The notes beneath the pieces are model-generated. The model saw only the letters and a program-made list of their open reading frames with translations, did not search any database and was not told where the DNA came from. This document shows positions 23,666 through 31,638 of a stretch of 50,211 nucleotides of DNA, piece after piece (within the stretch, counting starts at the first letter, position 1; each line of letters begins with the position of its first letter). Origin of the DNA: an uncultured Eubacteriales bacterium (GTDB lineage: Bacteria; Bacillota; Clostridia; Oscillospirales; CAG-272); the NCBI GenBank assembly GCA_934446365.1, contig CAKSDZ010000008.1, positions 1 through 50,211 of the forward strand, given 5' to 3'. A program made the position numbers and the translations under genes.

Positions 23666-25063
23666 TCACTTTCCGACGCAGAAGCGGTGGAAGATGCTAT
23701 TCACAACGTCCGCCGTGACCTGTCTGCCGTCGAGCTCGCCAAGTCTTGCCATGGCGGCTTCCAGCTCCGTGCAGGCGATATCCGCGCCGAAGCTATCGAG
23801 CGCTGCCGCAGCGTCGCCGACATGAGCGAGCGCCTCCGATACGGCCGCGAATTGCCTTACGTTTGTGATGACGGTATGATCCTCTGCGCCGAGGTCTCCG
23901 TTTACAAACATATCCTCGATGATTTTGACGAGCGTGCCGCGGCTTTGCTCCTCCTTGGCGCAGAGCCGGACGGGTACCGTGCCAAGCTCCTTTTCAAGCC
24001 GCGCCGCGTCGGCTTTTTCGGGAAGATCGCTTTTGTTGAGAATCGCGATGACTGCCGCGCCCTGTGCCGCTCTTTCCCGTATGAGGGCGAGCACCTCCGT
24101 GTCCTCTTCGTCGAGCGGGGCGGCGGCGTCGAATACGGCGAGAATAAGCTCCGCCTGCGCGAGTGCCTCTTTGCTTTTGGCGACGCCGATGCTTTCTACG
24201 GCGTCCGATGTGGAGCGAATCCCGGCGGTGTCCGAGAGACGGAGCGTGACAGCTCCTGCCGTCACGGTCTCGGAAACCACGTCCCGCGTGGTCCCCGCGA
24301 TATCGGTCACGATGGCGCGCTCCTTTCCGGCAAGAAGGTTTAAAATCGTCGATTTCCCGGTGTTCGGCTTCCCGACAAGGACGGTTCGGATCCCCTCGCA
24401 GACGGCATGTCCGGTTTTGTAGGAATCGCGAAGCCCTTCCAGCGCCGAGACGACAGAGGACAGCTCGGAACGGATTTCCTCCGTGCTCATCTGCGAAAGA
24501 TCCTCGTCGGGAAAATCGACCGCGGCATATACGCCGGAGACGATGGCTTTTAAGCGGTCATAGAGCTCGTCGGTTTTGCGCCGGATTCCGCCGTCTAAAT
24601 TCTTTCTTGAAAGCAGGAGGGAAGCGCGCGTTTCCGCTTCGATCATGCCGATGACGGCCTCCGCTTCGGAAAGGGAGAGCTTGCCGGCGGAAAAAGCGCG
24701 GCGGGTAAATTCCCCGGGGCCTGCCGGCACAGCGCCGCATTCCAAGGTGCGCGCGAGGATCGCCTCCGTCAGCAGGATTCCGCCGTGACAGCTGATTTCG
24801 ACCGTGTCCTCGCCCGTATAGGATTTCGGTGCGCGGTATACGGTTATGACCGCTTCGTCGAGAATGCTTCCGTCCGCAGCCGACACGGCGGCGAGGCACG
24901 CCGTATTGGCCTTGATTTCGGAGAGAGGAGCGCCGGATTTCGGACGGATAAATTTTTCACAAATAGGGAGTGCGTCGCCGCCGGAAATCCGGATGACGGC
25001 AATCCCTCCCTTTCCGCGCGGCGTGGAAACCGCGGCGATGGTCGCTTCAAACAGGGAATACAT
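23666..25063 (-). CDS. mnmE: tRNA uridine-5-carboxymethylaminomethyl modification GTPase MnmE
   Basis: A 465-residue GTPase that, with MnmG, modifies the wobble uridine of several tRNAs. Start at 25063 (MYSLFEATIAAVSTPRGKGG) with AAAGGA ahead; an upstream ATG lies six codons earlier. The order is the N-terminal tetrahydrofolate-binding domain (1-118), a helical domain, and an inserted G domain with GKPNTGKST, DIAGTTRD, DTAG and NKSD. The C-terminal helical part ends in the invariant FCVGK with its essential cysteine. A terminator lies between khpB and this gene, so it may have its own promoter. birA follows after 12 bases. Confidence 0.96.
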   Translation of the reverse strand: MYSLFEATIAAVSTPRGKGGIAVIRISGGDALPICEKFIRPKSGAPLSEIKANTACLAAVSAADGSILDEAVITVYRAPKSYTGEDTVEISCHGGILLTEAILARTLECGAVPAGPGEFTRRAFSAGKLSLSEAEAVIGMIEAETRASLLLSRKNLDGGIRRKTDELYDRLKAIVSGVYAAVDFPDEDLSQMSTEEIRSELSSVVSALEGLRDSYKTGHAVCEGIRTVLVGKPNTGKSTILNLLAGKERAIVTDIAGTTRDVVSETVTAGAVTLRLSDTAGIRSTSDAVESIGVAKSKEALAQAELILAVFDAAAPLDEEDTEVLALIRERAAQGAAVIAILNKSDLPEKADAARLEKELGTVPVRLCAKEEQSRGTLVKIIEDMFVNGDLGAEDHTVITNVRQFAAVSEALAHVGDAAAALDSFGADIACTELEAAMARLGELDGRQVTADVVNSIFHRFCVGK

Positions 25064-25105
25064 CAGAAATTGTCCTTTCATTGGGCTTATACGTTATTTT
25101 CAACG

Positions 25106-25155
25106 AAAAACGGGACTCGGCGCGTTTCCGGTTCCGGAAAATGCGGGGAGTCCCG
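25106..25155 (-). terminator. Terminator between khpB and mnmE
   Basis: On the minus strand CGGGACTC (25148-25155 complement) pairs with GAGTCCCG (25111-25118 complement), followed by TTTTT. It begins just after the khpB stop. It would end or attenuate the rpmH-to-khpB transcript before mnmE. Confidence 0.7.
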
Positions 25156-25161
25156 TCGGTT

Positions 25162-26043
25162 TTACTGCTGATTGTTGCTCGAAAATTCTTTGAGCTTGGC
25201 GAAATAACTGTCGAGATCCTTCGCCTTTTCAATTTTGCGGGGCGCGGGACGCGGCGTATCCGAGCGTCTGCGCGGAACGTATGAGCTTTCGCTCTTTTCC
25301 GTTTTACGCTCCGGCCGGCTCCGGTCGGGACGTTCCGACCTGTTCTCGCGGCGTTCACCGGAACGCGGTCTGCTCTTTCTTTCGGGCTTTGCAAGCTCCG
25401 TCGGCTTCGCGGCGCCCTCCGGGAAGATGATGACACGGCGATTTCCCTCCGCGCCGACGGAATTGGTCGATACGCCTTCGATTTTCTGAATCTCCGCGTG
25501 GATGATTCGGCGCTCGTAAGCGTTCATCGGTTCCAGTGCGATGTTCTTTCCGCTTTTCTTTACCTTTGCCGCCATTTTTGCAGCGAGCCGGCGGAGCGTT
25601 TCCTCTCTCTTTTCGCGGTAATTTTCGATATCGATGCTGATTCTCGTGTACTGACGGTCCTCGTCGTCCTTTTTGTTTGCGGCGAGATTGACAAGGTACT
25701 GGAATGCTTCCAGCGTGTCGCCGTGATGCCCGATCAGCGCCGAAGCGCCGTCGCCGGTGATCGTAATCAGGGCTTCTCCGTCGCCGTCGTCGTGAATGAT
25801 GACCTCTCCTGTGATGCCGAGGTCGGCCATCAGCGTTTCAATGAAGCTGCGCGCGGCCTCAAGCGGCTTTAAAATATAAGTGACTTTCACCTTGGCGGGG
25901 GAGCCTCCCATGCCAAGAAAACCTTTTTTCGGCTCTTCCAGAACGTCGGCTGTAATACTTTCGCGGGAAACGCCGAGCTCCTGCGCACCTTTTTCGGCGG
26001 CTTCCTCGACGGTTTTCGCGGTGATGATGATTTCTTTTTTCAT
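25162..26043 (-). CDS. khpB: RNA-binding protein KhpB (Jag/EloR)
   Basis: A 293-residue RNA-binding protein of the Jag family, which with KhpA affects cell elongation and division in Firmicutes. The order is a Jag-N domain (1-50, ending KKGFLGMGG), a KH domain with the GHHG loop (residues about 100-104, IGHHGDTLEAFQYLV), and an R3H domain (ISIDIENYREKREETL to YERRIIHAEIQ). A long Arg/Ser/Pro/Glu-rich tail, about 90 residues, is probably disordered. The tail is longer than in most homologues. The gene is 31 bases downstream of yidC, the normal pairing. Confidence 0.95.
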   Translation of the reverse strand: MKKEIIITAKTVEEAAEKGAQELGVSRESITADVLEEPKKGFLGMGGSPAKVKVTYILKPLEAARSFIETLMADLGITGEVIIHDDGDGEALITITGDGASALIGHHGDTLEAFQYLVNLAANKKDDEDRQYTRISIDIENYREKREETLRRLAAKMAAKVKKSGKNIALEPMNAYERRIIHAEIQKIEGVSTNSVGAEGNRRVIIFPEGAAKPTELAKPERKSRPRSGERRENRSERPDRSRPERKTEKSESSYVPRRRSDTPRPAPRKIEKAKDLDSYFAKLKEFSSNNQQ

Positions 26044-26074
26044 AAGAGCAATTCGTCTTTCTTCATAATTGTGA

Positions 26075-27208
26075 TTATTTTTTCGATTTTTTGTTTTTCT
26101 TGAGCGGCGCTTTTTTGATGACGGAGTTTTCGTCTCCTTCCTTGCTTTGCGTGTCCGTGGAATTGATCAGCTCGGCACGCTCGTCATAGATCGAGGAATA
26201 TGTGCCGAGGTCCGCGTATTCGTCGTCGTCCATCGGACGGGCAAGCGCTGCCTTGGTCTTTTCGAGATTCTCTTTTTTCGCGGCCTTGCCGAGATATTCG
26301 CGCTCCGCCGCCTTATAATCCTCTTCGGTGAATTTGGGAAGAGGGATTGCTTTATAGAGGATGAACTGTTGGAGCATTCCGAGCAGGGTGTTGAAGATCC
26401 AGTAGATGCCGAGTGCCGCCGGGAAAGAAAACGCGAGCCATGCGGTGACGGCGGACATGATGACCGTCATGATCATCATCTGCTTTCCGGAGCCCGCATT
26501 ATCCTGCATGGGCTGGAACGTCAGCTTTCTCGAAATAAACGACGAAAGAACGGTGAAAACGAAGTTGAGCAGCGGGATAAGGACGAGCCACGTCGTCCAC
26601 GAAGGCGTTTTGGCAAGCGCCGTCGGGTCTCCGAAAAGGCTGAAATTCGGCAGATCGGAAAGAACAACCTGTCCCACATCGCCGAGCGAAGCGTTGAGCG
26701 CTTCAAGATGATCCTGTGTGAGATATTGAACAAGGTCGATGTCGCGTCCGGAAAAAACGCCGTCTTTAAAGTTTTTTAACGCAATGCCGAGATCGTTGTT
26801 AACAAAATTCGCGATACCGTTGAGCATATCCGTCGAATATTTGCAGATATATTTGAGCGGATTGTAAACGATTCCGTAAAGAATCATGATGATCGGAAGC
26901 TGAATGAGCATCGGCAGGCATCCACCCATCGGATTGTAGCCTTCCTTTTGGTAGAGGTCCATGATCTCATTCTGCATCTTCTGCATGGTGGGCTGGTCGG
27001 TTCTGCCCTTATATTTGCTGCGGATCGCCATTTCCTTTGGTTTGAGTCTTGCCTGCTTGACGGAGTTTTTCTGCTGCTTGATTCCGAAAGGGCAGAGGAT
27101 GATTTTGATCATCAGCGCGAATAAGAACAGCGCCAGCAGATAATGTCCCGTAAACGAATCGAAAGCGGAAAGGATGCTTCCGAAAAACCGATTGATTGCA
27201 TCTATCAT
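26075..27208 (-). CDS. yidC: Membrane protein insertase YidC/Oxa1 (SpoIIIJ type)
   Basis: A 377-residue insertase that helps integrate proteins into the cytoplasmic membrane with or without SecYEG. It has the Firmicutes form without the large periplasmic domain. There is an N-terminal helix (HYLLALFLFALMIKIIL), a cytosolic hairpin with conserved Lys/Gln-rich segments (IKQQKNSVKQARLKPKE; EGYNPMGGCLPMLIQLP), helices near 110, 210 and 245-280, and a charged Lys-rich tail that may contact ribosomes. No lipobox cysteine is seen at the N-terminus. Its ATG overlaps the yidD stop (ATGA), so they are coupled. Confidence 0.95.
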   Translation of the reverse strand: MIDAINRFFGSILSAFDSFTGHYLLALFLFALMIKIILCPFGIKQQKNSVKQARLKPKEMAIRSKYKGRTDQPTMQKMQNEIMDLYQKEGYNPMGGCLPMLIQLPIIMILYGIVYNPLKYICKYSTDMLNGIANFVNNDLGIALKNFKDGVFSGRDIDLVQYLTQDHLEALNASLGDVGQVVLSDLPNFSLFGDPTALAKTPSWTTWLVLIPLLNFVFTVLSSFISRKLTFQPMQDNAGSGKQMMIMTVIMSAVTAWLAFSFPAALGIYWIFNTLLGMLQQFILYKAIPLPKFTEEDYKAAEREYLGKAAKKENLEKTKAALARPMDDDEYADLGTYSSIYDERAELINSTDTQSKEGDENSVIKKAPLKKNKKSKK

Positions 27209-27480
27209 TTTTGAGAATTTTCTCCTTTTTCTTTTGTGGAGATTAAGACGTCTTTTTTCCGTCTTTTCCGCTTTGGAACCGGATCATAGCCTCCCTTGGA
27301 GAAGGGATTGCAGCGCAGGATGCGCCACACCGTGAGTCCGAGTCCTATAAAAAATCCCCATTCGCGGAACGCCTCGATCGCATAATTTGAGCAGGTCGGC
27401 TGAAACCTGCAGCAAGGCGGCTTCAACGGCGAGATGAACTTTTGATAAAGCTTTACGAAAAAAATCCCGATTTGCTTCAT
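27205..27480 (-). CDS. yidD: Membrane protein insertion efficiency factor YidD
   Basis: A 91-residue membrane-associated protein that assists YidC. It shows the family signature: ISPLKPPCCRFQPTCSNYA with three conserved cysteines, then EAFREWGFFIGLGLTVWRI and LRCNPFSKGGYDPVP. Start at 27480 (MKQIGIFFVKLYQKF); a longer frame upstream belongs to another frame of rnpA. It overlaps both neighbours by four bases, giving tight translational coupling rnpA-yidD-yidC. Confidence 0.95.
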   Translation of the reverse strand: MKQIGIFFVKLYQKFISPLKPPCCRFQPTCSNYAIEAFREWGFFIGLGLTVWRILRCNPFSKGGYDPVPKRKRRKKDVLISTKEKGENSQK

Positions 27481-27923
27481 TTTTCCGATGTCCCCGCTTG
27501 GCCGCCGGAGGCGCCTTCCGGTCTTTGTCCGTTCCCGTGGGAATCGCTGCCGGCATATAGCGACAGCTTCCTTGCAGCGTAAAGCAGATCCTTGTAGATA
27601 TCGGTGCTTTTCGCGCGGCATGCCGCCTCTTTGGCGGCAATCACGATCAGCTTGCCTTTTTTGATGTTCTGTTCTGCTTCCAGCTGCCTGTAAGCGGCGC
27701 GCAGGATTCTTCTCACGCGCGACCGCACCACCGCTCCTCCGAGTCTTTTGGAAACCGTAAGTCCGACGCGGTTTACTCTCTTCCCGAGCGGGTTTTCGCG
27801 CGCAAGGCGCGATGCGTGGTAATCGGTCAATACATATACCACAATATGTCTGCAAACGGCGCGTTCGCCCTTTGCATATACCTTTTTATAAAGGTGATTT
27901 TCGGAAATCGCTATGTTTTTCAC
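27477..27923 (-). CDS. rnpA: Ribonuclease P protein component
   Basis: A 148-residue basic protein subunit of RNase P, which matures tRNA 5' ends. The chosen start is GTG 27923 (KNIAISENHLYKKVYAKGER), matching the usual N-terminus, with GGGGGA ahead. The open frame extends further upstream without family similarity. The signature RNR-type motif is VNRVGLTVSKRLGGAVVRSR followed by VRRILRAAYRQ. The C-terminal 30 residues are an extra Gly/Ser/Gln-rich tail. It lies between rpmH (103-base gap) and yidD (four-base overlap). Confidence 0.93.
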   Translation of the reverse strand: MKNIAISENHLYKKVYAKGERAVCRHIVVYVLTDYHASRLARENPLGKRVNRVGLTVSKRLGGAVVRSRVRRILRAAYRQLEAEQNIKKGKLIVIAAKEAACRAKSTDIYKDLLYAARKLSLYAGSDSHGNGQRPEGASGGQAGTSEK

Positions 27924-28026
27924 GCAGATTCCCCCGTCTTTTTTGTCCTTTCGGGCACCGAAAAATTGCCCGGATAAAAAAGGAAAGCCCATGAATACGC
28001 CACAGGCTTTGTTGATCCGATGATTC

Positions 28027-28161
28027 TCAATAGGAAAGTCTCGCTCTGCATTTTGCGCGTCTTCTTTTCAGAACCTTACGTCCGTTTGCAGTGCTCATTC
28101 TCTTTCTGAAACCATGCTCTTTTTGTCTTTGACGCTTTTTCGGCTGATACGTTCTAAGCAT
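28027..28161 (-). CDS. rpmH: 50S ribosomal protein L34
   Basis: A 44-residue, highly basic protein: MLRTYQPKKRQRQKEHGF at the start, then RKRMSTANGRKVLKRRR and ARLSY at the end, the standard L34 pattern and length. GGGAGGTG lies eleven bases before ATG 28161. It heads the rpmH-rnpA-yidD-yidC-khpB cluster and has a strong upstream promoter. In most bacteria dnaA lies divergently upstream; here an ABC transporter occupies that side. Confidence 0.97.
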   Translation of the reverse strand: MLRTYQPKKRQRQKEHGFRKRMSTANGRKVLKRRRAKCRARLSY

Positions 28162-28228
28162 TTCTCTTACACCTCCCTCTGCGTCCGCGGACGGATGATC
28201 CGCACAGATTGCTACAATTACAAATTAC

Positions 28229-28258
28229 ATTATACACATAAAAGACTTCCGTTGTCAA
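28229..28258 (-). promoter_or_regulatory. Promoter of rpmH
   Basis: Minus-strand TTGACA (28253-28258) and TATAAT (28229-28234) with an 18-base spacer, about 60 bases before the rpmH start codon. I see no DnaA-box cluster in 28162-28426. Confidence 0.8.
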
Positions 28259-28426
28259 GTAGAATTTGCTTTTTCCCTCAATTATTTTATAAAAACGGAA
28301 AAGTATGGCGGCGGCGAACGTCTCCGTCGGGAAATTTATCCTGAAATATTTACTTTTTATGAAAATTATATTAAATTAAATAACGGAGAAAATAAGATTC
28401 GGAAATCATATGAAGGAGGATATCGG

Positions 28427-29137
28427 ATGTCATTTGTTTTGGAAACCAGGTCGCTTGTCAAGGACTACGGCGGTAAAATCGCGCTTTCCGGAATCGACCT
28501 CGCGCTTCCTGAGGGGAAGATCATCGGGCTTCTCGGCTCCAACGGGAGCGGAAAGACGACACTTTTGAAATTGGCGGCGGGACTTTTGCAGCCGACAAGC
28601 GGGGAAATCAGGGTCTGTGAGAGAGAGGTCGGCGTGGAAACCAAAAGTCTCGTTTCCTTTTTGCCGGAGCGCACGTATCTGAACGATTGGATGCGCGTCA
28701 TAGATATTATCGAATATTTTGACGATTTTTATGAGGATTTCGACCGCAGCGCGGCGCTTCATATGCTTGAAAATCTCGGCGTGAAGGAGGCTGCAAGGCT
28801 CAAAACGCTCTCCAAGGGAACCAAGGAAAAGGTGCAGCTGGTGCTGGTCATGTCAAGGCGTGCGAAGCTCTATCTGCTCGATGAGCCGATCGCCGGTGTG
28901 GACCCGGTGGCCCGCGAATATATTTTGAATACAATCGTATCCAATTACAATCCCGAGGCCTCCGTCATTATATCAACCCACCTGATTGCGGACGTCGAAA
29001 AGGTGCTTGACAGCTTTGTCTTTATCCGGGACGGCAGAATCATCATGGAGCGCGACGTCGCCTCCGCGAAAGAGGAATACGGCAAGTCCGTCGACGAAAT
29101 TTTCAGGGAGGTGTACAAATGTTCGGAAAAAGCTTGA
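28427..29137 (+). CDS. ABC transporter ATP-binding protein
   Basis: A 236-residue ABC ATPase with Walker A GSNGSGKTT (residues about 38-46), signature LSKGTKEKVQ, Walker B LYLLDEPIAGVDP and switch His in STH. The signature reads SKGTK in place of SGGQ, as in the ABC-2 exporter ATPases of Firmicutes (YtrB/EcsA-like). AAGGAGGA precedes the ATG. The downstream permease starts 19 bases inside this gene, so the two form one transporter. Export of a peptide or antibiotic is typical of the class; no GntR regulator or other specificity clue is adjacent. Confidence 0.88.
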   Translation: MSFVLETRSLVKDYGGKIALSGIDLALPEGKIIGLLGSNGSGKTTLLKLAAGLLQPTSGEIRVCEREVGVETKSLVSFLPERTYLNDWMRVIDIIEYFDDFYEDFDRSAALHMLENLGVKEAARLKTLSKGTKEKVQLVLVMSRRAKLYLLDEPIAGVDPVAREYILNTIVSNYNPEASVIISTHLIADVEKVLDSFVFIRDGRIIMERDVASAKEEYGKSVDEIFREVYKCSEKA

Positions 29138-29967
29138 AATATGAATTCAAAGCGATCGCAAGAAGAGTTGTGCCGCTGTTTATCACGGTTCTTGTGCTCA
29201 GCGTTATCCTCGGCATCGGCTTTATCATAGACGGACGGCTTCTGCCGGATGCGACGGCCGACGGCGAGGCCTCCGTCGGGGAAGCAATCATGAATTTGGC
29301 GCAGGGAATTTTCATGACCGGACTTTTTATTATGATCTTCGTCGCAGGCATCACCGTTTTTGTCATGACGATCCAGCGGTTTTACCAATCCTTTTTCACC
29401 GACGAGGGGTATCTTACGTTTACCCTGCCGGTTACGGTGAACTGTCACATCATGACAAAGATCGTCTCTATGATCCTTTGGAATCTGATGGGCACGGTCG
29501 TGACGCTCGTTGCCTATCTGATTATGCTGGGCGGGACCGAAATCGGTTACGGTACGGTTTCCAGCTTTTATGCCGAGCTTGCGGATGAGATCTCCTATCT
29601 TATGATGTCGCTGTCGGGAATTCCCGGGGAATATACGGGCTCTATCGTGCTGTTTGTAATCTATGCCGTCATTTCCTATATTTTTGAGATTCTGCTGATT
29701 TACTTCGGCATCTCGCTCGGCTGTATGTGGAGCAAGAAGCATCGCGTCATCATGTCGATCGTTTGCATCATCGGCGTAAATATTGTTTTTTCCATTGTGG
29801 AAACGATTATTGAGACGATTGTCGCGGCATCCTCTTTGTTTACGGAAAATCTCGCTGCGTCGGCGATGATCATAATGGCATCACTGACGGTGCTTGGTAT
29901 CGTCAAGGTGATGCTGTCGTATATTGGAATCAAGGCGATCCTGACCAAAAAGCTCAATTTGGATTAA
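29119..29967 (+). CDS. ABC transporter permease
   Basis: A 282-residue integral membrane protein with about six hydrophobic segments (VPLFITVLVLSVILGIGFI near the start, then ones near 65-90, 115-140, 175-200, 210-235, 250-275). GGGAGGTG for it lies inside the ATPase gene. Pairing and overlap make it the membrane partner of the ATPase at 28427. A region with Gln-Arg-Phe-Tyr near residue 90 (IQRFYQSFFTDEGYLTFTLP) resembles the coupling segment of ABC-2 type permeases. Substrate unknown. A clear terminator follows. Confidence 0.82.
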   Translation: MFGKSLKYEFKAIARRVVPLFITVLVLSVILGIGFIIDGRLLPDATADGEASVGEAIMNLAQGIFMTGLFIMIFVAGITVFVMTIQRFYQSFFTDEGYLTFTLPVTVNCHIMTKIVSMILWNLMGTVVTLVAYLIMLGGTEIGYGTVSSFYAELADEISYLMMSLSGIPGEYTGSIVLFVIYAVISYIFEILLIYFGISLGCMWSKKHRVIMSIVCIIGVNIVFSIVETIIETIVAASSLFTENLAASAMIIMASLTVLGIVKVMLSYIGIKAILTKKLNLD

Positions 29968-29982
29968 AGAAAAAGTGCATAG

Positions 29983-30019
29983 AAAAACCGGAAAGTATAT
30001 GCTTTCCGGTTTTTTATTT
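29983..30019 (+). terminator. Terminator of the first ABC transporter operon
   Basis: AAAAACCGGAAAG (29983-29995) pairs perfectly with CTTTCCGGTTTTT (30002-30014) over a six-base loop, followed by more T residues. Confidence 0.9.
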
Positions 30020-30119
30020 TTGACTGTCAGCGCGCGGATTGTCTGCACGGGATCGGCCGTTTTTGCGTAAAATAAAGCAGAATCCATGTGTTTGAAGAGA
30101 CGAAAGGGGAAAGAGAAGA

Positions 30120-30686
30120 ATGGCGATCAAAATTTTTATCGATCAGGGACACAATCCGCAAAATCCGAACGCGGGAGCGGAGGGCAACGGGTACCGCGAG
30201 CAGGACCTCGTGTATTATATCGGAAAAGAGCTGGAAGCGCTGCTGAATGCCAATCCGAATTTCGAGGCGAGAACATCGCGCAATTCTCCCGACGAAATCC
30301 TCGGAACGAGCATCGCGTCGAGCCTTGCCGCCAGAGCGAATGCCGCGAATTCATGGCCGGCGGATTATTTTATCAGCATTCATGCGAATGCGTCCGAAAT
30401 CGCAAGCGCGTCCGGCAGCGAGGCGTTTGTATACAGCCTGTCCTCGCCCGCCTTTGGACTTGCGGAGAATATTCTCATCGGGCTTTCGGAGGCGACAGGT
30501 CTTGCCGACCGCGGCGTGACCGCGCGTCCGACGCTCTATGTTCTGCGGAAAACGACGATGCCGGCGCTGCTGCTGGAGGTTGGCTTTATCACGAACGCCA
30601 ATGACGCGGCGCTGATGGCAAACAATCCGGGGCTGATTGCGAGAGGCATTTACAACGGGATTTTACGGTATTTCGGTCTGAACTGA
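30120..30686 (+). CDS. N-acetylmuramoyl-L-alanine amidase (Amidase_3)
   Basis: A 188-residue zinc amidase that cleaves the bond between N-acetylmuramic acid and L-alanine in peptidoglycan. It consists only of the catalytic domain: zinc ligands are His in IDQGHN (residue 11), Glu in YREQDL (about 27) and His in SIHAN (about 83), and the catalytic Glu is in LLEVGFITN (about 150). There is no signal peptide or cell-wall-binding domain, so either it leaves the cell by lysis or another route, or it acts after engulfment or in spores. GGGGAAAG precedes the ATG. It overlaps the convergent PAP2 gene by 24 bases. Confidence 0.88.
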   Translation: MAIKIFIDQGHNPQNPNAGAEGNGYREQDLVYYIGKELEALLNANPNFEARTSRNSPDEILGTSIASSLAARANAANSWPADYFISIHANASEIASASGSEAFVYSLSSPAFGLAENILIGLSEATGLADRGVTARPTLYVLRKTTMPALLLEVGFITNANDAALMANNPGLIARGIYNGILRYFGLN

Positions 30687-31544
30687 ATGTCTTTTGCCAT
30701 ACCGGCATTTTACAAGCTCCGTTATGACGAACGCGATGACAAAGCCGAACAGAACATCGGAAAGGTAATGCGCGCCGGCGGCGAGCCTGCTTACCGCCAT
30801 CATAAGGATAAAGGCGGCACAGGCGATATATAGAGCGGTCTTATATTTCGTTCCTTTTCCGTATAGCCACAGGGGCAGCATGAGCGTCAGCGTATTGTGC
30901 GCCGTGTGTCCGGACGGGAACGAATGGGAGCCGGAAAAGAAATTGGGACGGTACCATGGGGTAAACCCGTCCAAGGAGCCTGAGGCGACAAGCTCTCGCA
31001 AACGGATTCTGCCCCAGACCACTTTAAGCGCCGATACGGTGACAAGAATGAGTATCGCAGCCGCGAGCGTGTATGCCGCCGGATAAAACAGCCTTTTGCG
31101 CGCGGCTTTCGGTATCAGACCGATGCAGAGCAGCGCAGCAAGCGCGAGGGCGGCGGATACCAGCACGACCGCCGGATACATCTTCGCCGTGAGGCCGTCG
31201 TACAGATATTCCGCGGTTTTGCCGCAGCCGTATGCCATAAGGCAGGTCGCGGGAAGTACGGAAAAAATCCGGATCCAAACGGCGGCTTTGGGATGATTGT
31301 CGGCGAGGACGGATGTCACGAGATAGAATGCCGCGGCGGAAATGATAACGGCAGGCCATTCTCCGAGGATTTCCAGTACGGAAGCGGGGACGGGCACGGA
31401 GAGGGAAAGCGTTCCACCCGTGCCGGAAAGCCCGGAAAGCGCCGAAGAGATCTCGAGATCAAAAAAGGATGCGGCGAGAAGTCCGACGATAAACAGAACG
31501 CCGATGACGCCGTATATTGTTTTTTTGTGCTGGGACAGTTTCAT
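30663..31544 (-). CDS. PAP2-family membrane phosphatase
   Basis: A 293-residue polytopic membrane protein of the phosphatidate phosphatase/undecaprenyl-pyrophosphate phosphatase type 2 superfamily. The three active-site motifs are present: KVVWGRIRL (first motif, with Leu where Pro is usual), SFPSGHTAH with the catalytic His, and SRLAAGAHYLSD with the nucleophilic His. About six or seven hydrophobic segments flank them. It would hydrolyse a lipid phosphate at the outer membrane face; the substrate cannot be fixed from sequence. It follows the glucokinase gene on the same strand and converges on the amidase. Confidence 0.85.
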   Translation of the reverse strand: MKLSQHKKTIYGVIGVLFIVGLLAASFFDLEISSALSGLSGTGGTLSLSVPVPASVLEILGEWPAVIISAAAFYLVTSVLADNHPKAAVWIRIFSVLPATCLMAYGCGKTAEYLYDGLTAKMYPAVVLVSAALALAALLCIGLIPKAARKRLFYPAAYTLAAAILILVTVSALKVVWGRIRLRELVASGSLDGFTPWYRPNFFSGSHSFPSGHTAHNTLTLMLPLWLYGKGTKYKTALYIACAAFILMMAVSRLAAGAHYLSDVLFGFVIAFVITELVKCRYGKRHSVQTEIP

Positions 31545-31584
31545 TTTCGCCTCCGTTTCCCGGCGCGTCGCCGTATGGATGATA

Positions 31585-31620
31585 TGGGCGGGAAAACGTG
31601 TTTTTGCGTTTTCCCGCCCA
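31585..31620 (-). terminator. Perfect 14-bp hairpin between glucokinase and PAP2 genes
   Basis: TGGGCGGGAAAACG (31585-31598) is fully inverted at 31607-31620 over an eight-base loop. It lies just after the glucokinase stop on the minus strand. The T-run expected after the stem is missing, so it may be an RNA-stabilising 3' hairpin or an atypical terminator. Confidence 0.5.
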
Positions 31621-31638
31621 TGCTGTCGTTTTCGGCTG

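Noticed and set aside
27205..27855. A longer 216-codon version of yidD
   Set aside because: The extra N-terminal part overlaps rnpA in another frame and has no YidD similarity. The short form has the family start and the ATGA overlap.
28162..28426. Chromosome origin beside rpmH
   Set aside because: No dnaA gene and no DnaA-box cluster are visible. Only the rpmH promoter and the leader of an ABC transporter are there.
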